From Candidatus Freyrarchaeum guaymasense (lineage in GTDB: Archaea; Asgardarchaeota; Jordarchaeia; Jordarchaeales; Freyrarchaeaceae), in NCBI GenBank assembly GCA_030587405.1, contig JAUQZD010000084.1, positions 1 through 5,597 of the forward strand: DNA of 5,597 nt, in the 5' to 3' direction. The position numbers were made by a program, and so were the translations under genes. The notes below the pieces were generated by a model that worked only from the letters and a program-made list of their open reading frames with translations, did no database searches and was not told the DNA's origin. Shown piece by piece: positions 1-4,528 of the stretch; the stretch's first letter is position 1, and each line of letters begins with the position of its first letter.

Positions 1-18
1 TTTTTAATTTGTCGTCCG

Positions 19-390
19 CTAAAACTGTTCTGGGCTCTCCCGTTTCTCTTTAACCGGATGAACGGTCACCTGCACCGTTTGATTCTCACCCCTACCCACA
101 GCTTCAACGGTGTAGACTCCGGCGCTCAGCCCTTCAACCTCGACGACGTGTTCGAAAGGCTCGATAACCGTGGGGGCTATGACCTTGGGATTCATCCTAC
201 CTACAACCTTCACCGTAACCTTATCCCCTACCACTTCTACTTCATCGTGATCTAACTCCCAAGCCGGAGAAGGCCAGCCGCCGGAAACCCTCACCTTAAG
301 CTTCTCCCCGACCGAAATGTCTTCAGCCTCAACACTGTCAACGAAGCCTACATCGTAAACGTACTCGCCCAAGCCACTCAGCCCCCACAT
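19..390 (-). CDS. Small beta-rich hypothetical protein (123 aa)
   Basis: Function is not known. The 123-residue product is acidic in its core, has no signal peptide or membrane segment, and contains no cysteine. Alternating hydrophobic stretches at about residues 29-36, 50-64, 81-87 and 91-110 suggest a single beta-sandwich domain, followed by a charged tail (KEKRESPEQF) ending in TAG. Conspicuous motifs are GWPSPAWEL (38-46), IEPFEHVVEV (76-85) and LSAGVYTV (88-95). Their spacing recalls small beta-sandwich proteins with a PxPC...PFE...GxY pattern; this is from memory and is a weak link. If the link is right, the usual cysteine positions are alanine here. A GGAG lies only two bases before the ATG, too close to be an efficient ribosome binding site, so the mRNA may be leaderless. 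The gene stands alone, with about 1 kb of non-genic DNA upstream. The reading frame is confident; the function is unassigned. Confidence 0.72.
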   Translation of the reverse strand: MWGLSGLGEYVYDVGFVDSVEAEDISVGEKLKVRVSGGWPSPAWELDHDEVEVVGDKVTVKVVGRMNPKVIAPTVIEPFEHVVEVEGLSAGVYTVEAVGRGENQTVQVTVHPVKEKRESPEQF

Positions 391-409
391 AACTCCAACA
401 CGTTAAACA

Positions 410-419
410 CAATATCGAT
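410..419 (-). promoter_or_regulatory. Possible TATA-like box for the small hypothetical gene
   Basis: On the minus strand this reads TATCGATATT and lies 20-29 bases upstream of the ATG at 390. That is the spacing expected for an archaeal TATA box driving a leaderless or nearly leaderless transcript, which fits the lack of a well-placed ribosome binding site. The match to consensus is weak. Confidence 0.25.
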
Positions 420-462
420 ACAAACACATTTCAATTTTTCCCCTGCTAGCTCTGGTTAATAG

Positions 463-1128
463 TTTCTTACCTTTTTTCTCGCTTGTGCTGGCTGTTCTTT
501 TGCTGTGAGTTTTATTCTCTCTGATGCAGGCTTCTACGGGTTCTATGATGGTGGCGGAGGAGCAGTGAGCTTATGGGCTTCATCTCTGGTGTAGTAGGCG
601 TTGCTCGGGGCTCCGCTCATTATCCTAGGAAGCTTACCAACTTTTCCTGTTGGAATCGGCTTGCTTGGTGTTATTTTCATTCTGTTTGGTTCTGCGAACA
701 TTATCATGCGTAGGACAACCACTAGTCCGCCAGCAGCGCTGACAGAGGGATGCCTCAACATTAATTGGTGGCTGTCTCTTCTTCCCATCTTACTTATTAC
801 TTATACCGGATACGGTTAGGGTGAGCTTTTCACTGGTAGAAGCGATAGGTTAACTGACCATGTTGGTCATGTTCGGTGTAGTTGGAAGTGTGTTGCCTTT
901 CTTGGTTTTGCGGTGATGCTTACAGCTTTCATTCTTTGGACGGGGGTTTCCACTCCTCCAGAGAGGCCGCCTTCTGGGATGAGTGTACGGCCACTTCCCT
1001 ACTTTTCGGGCTATTATATTATTTCTTACTCGCTTTTGGTAAAAGCAGACATAGAAAAGCGAAATCCAAGATTGGCTAGGATGTGGACATTGCTCCGAAA
1101 GCTACGGCAGCAGTCACAAACCTATTAA
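463..1128 (+). pseudogene. Probable remnant of a multi-spanning membrane protein
   Basis: One plus-strand frame of 222 codons runs from just after TAA-TAG (457-462) to TAA (1126-1128). Its only internal stops are TAG-TAG at 592-597 and TAG at 817-819. It reads as hydrophobic spans separated by polar loops: FLTFFLACAGCSF at the start, then LGAPLIILG and GIGLLGVIFILFGSANI (about 601-700) followed by MRR, WWLSLLPILLI (766-798), and VAFLGFAVMLTAFILW (892-939). Other frames also carry pieces: an ATG at 573 preceded by GGAGGAG opens MGFISGVVGV, which would join the main frame after a one-base shift near 600, and SLLFGLLYYFLLAFGKSRHRK occurs near 995-1060 in a third frame. No good start codon exists for the whole frame. 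The simplest reading is a decayed membrane protein gene. A caution is that this strand is T-rich, which favours hydrophobic translations, and the minus strand also has an open frame at 543-788. The family is unrecognised. Confidence 0.35.
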
Positions 1129-1260
1129 TCGGCGACTCAGTATGGTAACCAGAAGCTCCGATTTTCCATTTTCCAGATGCAAGCCTCTTCCAAATAACAG
1201 TGGATCAACATCAGCACCATGTGGAAAAACAGAGGTAAAAGCATAGAAGGCTGACGTCAT
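1114..1260 (-). other. Coding-like fragment of 48 codons, probably not a gene
   Basis: An ATG at 1260 on the minus strand opens 48 codons with protein-like phrases (DPLLFGRGLHLENGKSELL) and ends in TGA. A one-base shift near the end would extend it into INRFVTAAVAFGAMSTS, to a TAG at 1076-1078. There is no ribosome binding site and no recognisable domain. It may be debris of an old gene or chance. The rest of 1129-1390 holds only the weak hairpin and T-tract listed separately. Confidence 0.13.
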
Positions 1261-1266
1261 AAAAAA
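1261..1266 (-). terminator. T6 tract downstream of the enoyl-CoA hydratase-like gene
   Basis: Six consecutive T on the minus strand lie 124 bases past the stop codon of the crotonase-family gene. Archaeal RNA polymerase can terminate at T-tracts without a hairpin, so this is a candidate 3' end. The distance is long and there is only one tract. Confidence 0.22.
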
Positions 1267-1326
1267 CCAAACTCACAATAATAGACGAAGGGTGAGCGAA
1301 GCCACGCAGAGATGGCGTTAACCACA

Positions 1327-1355
1327 GCCGCTTACGGATGACGCATAAGAGCGGC
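1327..1355 (-). repeat. Imperfect hairpin 3' of the crotonase-family gene
   Basis: GCCGCT (1327-1332) pairs with AGCGGC (1350-1355), and TA and CG pairs are possible further in. It begins 35 bases beyond the stop codon at 1391. No T-tract follows directly, so it is not a classical terminator; it could be a 3' end processing or stability element, or chance. Confidence 0.2.
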
Positions 1356-1390
1356 GTGCCGGGTTATGGTGTAGGGTGAATGGGGTCGTT

Positions 1391-2071
1391 TCATTCGGGG
1401 GCGCTGTGCATGGACTTTTTAAGCTCTTCAATCGTCGCTTCTATGATTACTTTCTTGGCTGCCATTATCGATTGGATGGGGGCTTCGCATATCTGCTCTG
1501 CTAATTTTACGGCTTCTTCCAGTAGCTTCTCACGTGGGACGACCTTACTCACCATCCTGAGCTTGGCAGCCTCTTCTGCGCTGATCCTTTTACCCGTTAA
1601 GCACAGCTCCCTGGCAACACTGTCGCCTGCAACCATCCTTAGAAGAGAGTAGAGGGGTGCAACCCCCAGTTTGACTTCGGGATGGGAGAAATATGCTTCG
1701 CCGCAGGCTATCCTTATGTCGCACATGAGAGCTAGGTCGAAGCCTCCCGCAACCGCGGGGCCATTGACGGCGGCGATTAGAGGCTTTGGGAAGCTGAGGA
1801 CCTCCTCATGGTAGCTTGCGCTTTCCCTAAAGTAGCTTTGAACCTCTTCAGGTTTAAGGGCTGCCATCTCCTTGAGGTCGAATCCTGCACAGAAGGCAGG
1901 GCCCTTACCTGTCAGTACTACGGCTTTAACGTCGTCGTCCTCCTTAAGCCTGTTAAGGCACTCGACGAGCTCAGCTCTCAACGCAGCAGATAGAGCATTT
2001 CTACTTTCAGGACGGTTAAGGTAGACAATGCAGACTGGGCCCCTACGCTCAACAATCAAGAAACGGTACAT
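1391..2071 (-). CDS. Enoyl-CoA hydratase/isomerase (crotonase) family protein
   Basis: This is a crotonase-fold enzyme of 226 residues acting on acyl-CoA thioesters, probably a cytosolic hydratase or isomerase in fatty-acid, amino-acid or aromatic-acid degradation. The N-terminus has the family core (VYLNRPESRNAL, 16-27). The oxyanion-hole segment FCAGFDLKEM (60-69) supplies a backbone NH from A62. The crotonase signature runs from about 99 to 119 (AVNGPAVAGGFDLALMCD), with G109 as the second oxyanion residue. Compared with rat mitochondrial hydratase, Glu144 is replaced by D112, while Glu164 is kept as E132 (HPEVKLG). ELCLTGKRISAEEAAKL (155-171) is also typical. The family usually has about 255-260 residues; this one stops after the AAKKVI helix, so roughly 30 C-terminal residues are absent. 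No continuation is visible in the frame beyond the TGA. The ATG follows GGGGTG with five bases between. Exact substrate and reaction cannot be told. No acyl-CoA partner gene is adjacent. Confidence 0.93.
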   Translation of the reverse strand: MYRFLIVERRGPVCIVYLNRPESRNALSAALRAELVECLNRLKEDDDVKAVVLTGKGPAFCAGFDLKEMAALKPEEVQSYFRESASYHEEVLSFPKPLIAAVNGPAVAGGFDLALMCDIRIACGEAYFSHPEVKLGVAPLYSLLRMVAGDSVARELCLTGKRISAEEAAKLRMVSKVVPREKLLEEAVKLAEQICEAPIQSIMAAKKVIIEATIEELKKSMHSAPE

Positions 2072-2076
2072 GGAAA

Positions 2077-2115
2077 CACCCCAAGACAGGAAACCAGCTT
2101 AAAACCCATAAAAAG
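2077..2115 (-). promoter_or_regulatory. TATA-like box and ribosome binding site of the crotonase-family gene
   Basis: Reading the minus strand, CTTTTTATG (2107-2115) lies 36-44 bases before the ATG and GGGGTG (2077-2082) lies five bases before it. A TATA box here would place the transcript start about 10-12 bases before the ATG, leaving just enough leader for the ribosome binding site. This arrangement supports the start at 2071. Confidence 0.45.
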
Positions 2116-2237
2116 TTGTCTGAAAAGGAGGCGGAGGGTGGCGCAGAGTAACGTGGAGGAGGAGAAGGTGATGGGAATGAGCTAACAACGTTACACGGCC
2201 TTCCCGTGGAAAGGGCACTTAAAGGAAACATCAGGCA

Positions 2238-2245
2238 TATTTAAG
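2238..2245 (+). promoter_or_regulatory. TATA-like box before the decayed plus-strand gene
   Basis: ATATTTAAG-like sequence resembles an archaeal TATA box. The first ATG (2262) lies 17 bases downstream of it, slightly close even for a leaderless start. It gains weight from the decayed reading frame that begins there and from the terminator-like structure at 2903-2932. Confidence 0.3.
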
Positions 2246-2519
2246 CACACAAAATGTTATTATGGTGGTGAATTATAGTGGCGTGATTCCCCCTTAAGCA
2301 GCTGCTTGAAAGATATTTAGGGTATCGCTAACGTGGACTGGATGAGCAACCGAGAAAACACCGAAAAACGCGGAGAAGTTGGATGGATGATTCTACAAGT
2401 GGGCTTCCAAGTTGGTAGGCAGCGGGGAAGACTGTTTACTAGAAGACTAGGTGCGAGGCGTTTGGCCACAGCGTTTCTAACATGCTTTTGACGCCCATTC
2501 GAGGTCTATTAAGGAGGAG

Positions 2520-2536
2520 GAAGGCTAATCGCCTTC
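2520..2536. repeat. Perfect 6-bp hairpin with 5-base loop
   Basis: GAAGGC (2520-2525) pairs with GCCTTC (2531-2536) around the loop TAATC. It lies inside the decayed gene and is followed by a second, stronger hairpin 50 bases on. No T-tract follows, so it is not a terminator. Confidence 0.4.
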
Positions 2537-2586
2537 GGGGAGACCGCCGAATTCGATAAGGATTTATTGTCCAGAGTACGTAGGAG

Positions 2587-2611
2587 GTCCTCTTAGAGAT
2601 CCTAAGAGGGC
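2587..2611. repeat. Strong 10-bp hairpin with 5-base loop
   Basis: CCTCTTAG (2589-2596) and CTAAGAGG (2602-2609) are perfect inverted repeats around AGATC. One G-T and one G-C pair extend the stem to ten pairs. It falls in the best preserved part of the decayed reading frame, where it would encode PLRDPKR. It may be coincidental, or it may form RNA structure or a binding site for a dimeric protein. Confidence 0.45.
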
Positions 2612-2902
2612 GTTCAGTGACGCTTGCCAAGGTTTGCCTGTAGGGTTAGCGTTCCTCTTCGGCCTCCATGCCAGCAAGTATACCGTTGCAGGCGACGGGT
2701 GCGTCTTCATGGTGGCGGACAAAAGCCGAAAATGTTGAAGCATATACGAGGGTGTCAAAGTTTCTCTTCTTTGGAGCTTTCGGTTTCACCTTCACACCTT
2801 GGAGGTATAGGGGGATGAAGGCGAATTCGTCCTTCGTCAGGAAGGCGGGGAGGAAGTGATAATCTTCATGGTTGAAGAGTGGGGCTACGAGAGGGTTAAG
2901 GG

Positions 2903-2932
2903 TGCATTCTGAGTTGAAATGCAGACTTTTTT
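2903..2932 (+). terminator. Hairpin plus T6, end of the decayed plus-strand unit
   Basis: TGCATT (2903-2908) pairs perfectly with AATGCA (2918-2923), with a nine-base loop that contains the TGA stop of the decayed frame (2910-2912). Three bases later comes TTTTTT (2927-2932). The orientation is plus-strand; on the other strand the tract is A-rich, so this is not a terminator for the convergent sugar kinase gene. Archaeal termination depends mainly on the T-tract. Confidence 0.5.
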
Positions 2933-2937
2933 ACGGT

Positions 2938-3882
2938 TCAACTTTGGACGGGTTTAGGTTTCAAGTGGGGGAACTTACTGACGAGGTCGTTTACCTCCCT
3001 GATCGTTGGGAGTCCTTCCACAGCTCCGGGGGCGGTGCAGCTTAGAGCTGCGACGGCGTTGGCGAGCTTTAACGTGTCGCTTACGTGCAACCCCTTCACG
3101 AGCCCATATATGATCCCCGAGTTCCAAGCGTCCCCTGCCCCGACAGTATCGACTACTTTTACAGGGTAGGCGTCCATCACCCATAGAGTTGAGTCGTCGC
3201 TGAGGCATGCTCCTCTCCCTCCCATTTTCACACCCACCATTTTAGCTCCGAGACGGAGGCATTCTCTAACAGCGTCTTCGGCTTCTTCCACCCCCAACAC
3301 CAGTCTGAACTCTTCAATTGTTGCTAGGATAACGTCTGAAGTGGACATGGCCTTGATCGTTGCCTCCCTTGCCTCCTCCTTGCTGACCCAGGAGTCAGGC
3401 CTGTATGTTGGGTCGAAGGAGACTATTACACTCCCTCTTAGCTTTCCGACGAATTCCATGATGGACTCCCTGAGAGGTTCATGGGAGAGGGGTAAGCCTG
3501 TGAAGTGGAAGACCTTAGCTTTCAATGCAAGCTTTAAGTCTTCTTCTCCGAGGTCTATCTCGGTGTCAGCCGATATGACCCATGGCCGCCTATAGAAGAA
3601 GAACTCGTTTTCCCCTTTAACTCTAGAAACGAACGCCAGAGTCGTCCTTAAAGGTTTAACTCGAACCCTTCTCACGTCTACGCCGCTACCCCTTAGGGTG
3701 CCTAGGAGGAAGCTTCCGAAGGGGTCGTCGCCGACGGATGCTATAGTTGCGGTGCTCAACCCTAGACGGGAGCAGGCAATAGCCGTATTCATCGGCGCAC
3801 CGCCAAAGCAAAGCTTGAACTCACGCTCCCCTACGGGTATAAAGTCTGCAATCACCTCCCCTAAGCATACCACATCAACCAT
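2938..3882 (-). CDS. PfkB-family sugar kinase, fructokinase or 2-keto-3-deoxygluconate kinase-like
   Basis: An ATP-dependent carbohydrate kinase of the ribokinase/PfkB family, cytosolic, 314 residues, normal family length. The N-terminal strand VVCLGEVIADFIP (4-16) leads into the sugar-binding glycines of FGGAPMNTA (26-34) and the first PfkB signature (about 28-58, ending GDDPFGSF). FYRRPW (96-101) resembles the fructokinase lid region, and DPTYRPDSW (157-165) resembles the D-x-N-x-R-x-x-LW segment of fructokinases and ketodeoxygluconate kinases. VKMGGRGA (218-225) precedes the second signature DTVGAGDAWNSG (245-256), with GAGD (248-251) as anion hole and D251 as catalytic base. The C-terminal AVAALSCTAPGAVEGLPT is fructokinase-like. 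The start chosen is the ATG at 3882, which has GGTGGTG four bases upstream and begins exactly at the conserved core. A TTG at 3936 would add 18 residues rich in tryptophan that do not resemble the family. The substrate cannot be settled, and no sugar pathway genes are adjacent. Confidence 0.93.
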   Translation of the reverse strand: MVDVVCLGEVIADFIPVGEREFKLCFGGAPMNTAIACSRLGLSTATIASVGDDPFGSFLLGTLRGSGVDVRRVRVKPLRTTLAFVSRVKGENEFFFYRRPWVISADTEIDLGEEDLKLALKAKVFHFTGLPLSHEPLRESIMEFVGKLRGSVIVSFDPTYRPDSWVSKEEAREATIKAMSTSDVILATIEEFRLVLGVEEAEDAVRECLRLGAKMVGVKMGGRGACLSDDSTLWVMDAYPVKVVDTVGAGDAWNSGIIYGLVKGLHVSDTLKLANAVAALSCTAPGAVEGLPTIREVNDLVSKFPHLKPKPVQS

Positions 3883-3886
3883 AGCA

Positions 3887-3893
3887 CACCACC
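3887..3893 (-). promoter_or_regulatory. Ribosome binding site deciding the kinase start
   Basis: On the minus strand GGTGGTG lies four bases before the ATG at 3882. It matches the GGTG core complementary to archaeal 16S rRNA 3' ends and supports the shorter 314-residue protein over upstream TTG or ATG codons in the same frame. Confidence 0.5.
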
Positions 3894-3927
3894 ACGCACA
3901 CCCTTCCCACCATTTGTTCATCACCGA

Positions 3928-3974
3928 AATTTTCAATTATCGGTTTTGTGAAGGAAACATGAAAATAATATTTT
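3928..3974 (-). promoter_or_regulatory. Candidate TATA-like sequences for the sugar kinase
   Basis: Reading the minus strand there are two AT-rich candidates: AAAATATTATTTTC (3961-3974), about 80-92 bases before the ATG, and GATAATTGAAAATT (about 3929-3943), about 47-61 bases before it. The nearer one would give a leader of roughly 25 bases. I cannot decide between them. Confidence 0.25.
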
Positions 3975-4002
3975 GGTTGAAATAAAGCGGTTCCTTGTTT
4001 AG

Positions 4003-4224
4003 GTGATTGTAAAGCTTGCCGCTGTTACCGAACATTTAAGGCCTGCCAAGCGCGGGCTTCGAAGGCTTAACCCTTAGTTTCCCTTTTACGTCGCTTACCC
4101 TTTTAAGTGCTTTATTATTTTGATTGCTTAGGTGAGGGTGCCAAGCGTTTTTTATGCTCCGAGGGCTTCTGAGCGTATCCTCCAGCTTGATGGATTAAAG
4201 ATTAAAAGCCCCTTAAGAAGTTAA
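4003..4224 (+). other. Coding-like frame interrupted by two TAG codons
   Basis: A GTG at 4003 opens IVKLAAVTEHLRPAKRGL, ending in TAG (4075-4077). The same frame continues FPFYVAYPFKCFIILIA to a second TAG (4129-4131), then GTG at 4132 begins a 30-codon stretch with VPSVFYAPRASERILQL and SPLRS before TAA (4222-4224). There is no clear ribosome binding site. It could be a decayed gene, a 30-residue small protein starting at 4132, or chance. It sits in the divergent spacer between the kinase and the membrane protein gene. No function can be suggested. Confidence 0.2.
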
Positions 4225-4296
4225 AGCAAAACCATTGTAAAAAGGCGAAGGTTCCAACCCATGAAAATTCGATTTAAAGTCTGAGGCTTCAAATTA

Positions 4297-4316
4297 GGAG
4301 AAAATGGGAGAAAATG
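4297..4316 (+). repeat. Tandem duplication of a 10-base unit
   Basis: GGAGAAAATG occurs twice head to tail (4297-4306 and 4307-4316). Each copy contains a GGAG followed by an ATG, so the repeat also creates two short ribosome-binding-site-like arrangements. The second ATG opens the 45-codon frame listed next. Confidence 0.55.
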
Positions 4317-4451
4317 ATTGATGAAAGAAGAAAACAAGATCCTAGGAATAAGTTAAGTGAGGATTTAACCTCTAACGGAGCAAATGCAAGGTTTCTCCTT
4401 TTAAAATATTTTCTCTTCCTTTCTTTCTCATTTCAAAAATTTCAAAAATAA
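4314..4451 (+). CDS. Possible 45-residue small protein, weak
   Basis: The frame starts at the ATG of the second GGAGAAAATG repeat and ends at TAA (4449-4451). It has a charged first half (IDERRKQDPRNKLSED) and a hydrophobic second half (RFLLLKYFLFLSFSF, residues 26-40) with a QKFQK tail, like a very small membrane-anchored protein. The GGGAG is only three bases from the ATG, closer than normal. The DNA goes from purine-rich to pyrimidine-rich, which alone would yield such a pattern, so chance is a serious alternative. Confidence 0.2.
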   Translation: MIDERRKQDPRNKLSEDLTSNGANARFLLLKYFLFLSFSFQKFQK

Positions 4452-4459
4452 AAAGAAAG
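4419..4459. repeat. 8-bp inverted repeat enclosing a 9-base tandem repeat
   Basis: CTTTCTTT (4419-4426) and AAAGAAAG (4452-4459) are perfect inverted repeats 25 bases apart. Between them TTTCAAAAA is followed by a near-perfect second copy (4431-4439 and 4440-4448). The structure ends six bases before the TATA-like box of the downstream gene, a position where an archaeal regulator could bind. The sequence is AT-rich and low in complexity, so chance is possible. Confidence 0.35.
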
Positions 4460-4464
4460 CATAG

Positions 4465-4520
4465 TTTTAAATACTTTAAAATATACTTATTTCTTATTTT
4501 AACTGAAAGAAGTTGGGAGG
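4465..4520 (+). promoter_or_regulatory. TATA box and ribosome binding site of the membrane protein gene
   Basis: TTTTAAATAC (4465-4474) and the adjoining TTTAAAATATAC (4475-4486) are good archaeal TATA-like boxes, 43-64 bases before the ATG at 4529. GGGAGG (4515-4520) is a strong ribosome binding site eight bases before it. The predicted transcript would have a leader of roughly 20-35 bases. This is the clearest promoter in the window. Confidence 0.55.
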
Positions 4521-4528
4521 AAAATATC

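Larger units (their letters stand above)
2262..2912 (+). pseudogene. Decayed plus-strand gene, family unassigned
   Basis: From an ATG at 2262 to a TGA at 2910-2912, one frame of 217 codons carries coding-like segments but about nine internal stops of all three kinds. The best preserved part is 2529-2738, including YCPEYVGGPLRDPKRAF, GLPVGLAFLFGLHASKYTV and AGDGCVFMVADKS. After a TGA (2736) the same frame gives SIYEGVKVSLLWSF, and after a TAG (2808) it gives EGEFVLRQEGGEEVIIF and MVEEWGYERVKGAF up to the final stop. Upstream pieces include FYKWASKLVGSGEDCLLED (about 2385-2440). Fragments in other frames (LKQLLERYLGYR near 2293, CEAFGHSVSNMLL near 2451, RLIAFGETAEFDKDLL near 2523, KAENVEAYTRVSKFLFFGAF near 2722) point to indels as well as substitutions. 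A hairpin with six T directly follows, as expected for the end of a former transcription unit. The GDGCVF motif faintly recalls cysteine-containing V4R-type domains, but I cannot assign a family. Heavy sequencing error is the alternative to decay. Confidence 0.45.

Noticed and set aside
543..788. Minus-strand open frame of 81 codons with a polar, lysine-containing product
   Set aside because: It lies antisense to the more membrane-like plus-strand remnant, has no ribosome binding site, and its proline-rich end (APPPPS) is the complement of a GGTGGCGGAGG run.
2130..2184. Short basic/acidic plus-strand frame (VAQSNVEEEKVMGMS)
   Set aside because: It has only about 15 codons after its GTG and lacks clear start signals; it reflects purine-rich sequence upstream of the crotonase-family promoter.
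2161..2200. GTGATGG, similar to a C box of a C/D guide RNA
   Set aside because: No D box (CTGA) lies at the right distance, and no second C'/D' pair was found.
2529..2738. Possible TPP-binding fragment of a 2-oxoacid:ferredoxin oxidoreductase (VAGDG motif)
   Set aside because: The GDG is not followed by the usual metal-binding residues and the flanking sequence does not match that family, so I left the remnant unassigned.
3698..3985. Plus-strand open frame across the kinase N-terminus
   Set aside because: It is antisense to the conserved PfkB N-terminal domain and lacks any start signal.
4021..4080. GGGCTTCGAAGGC, reminiscent of a tRNA T-arm
   Set aside because: No matching acceptor, D-arm or anticodon stem could be placed around it on either strand.
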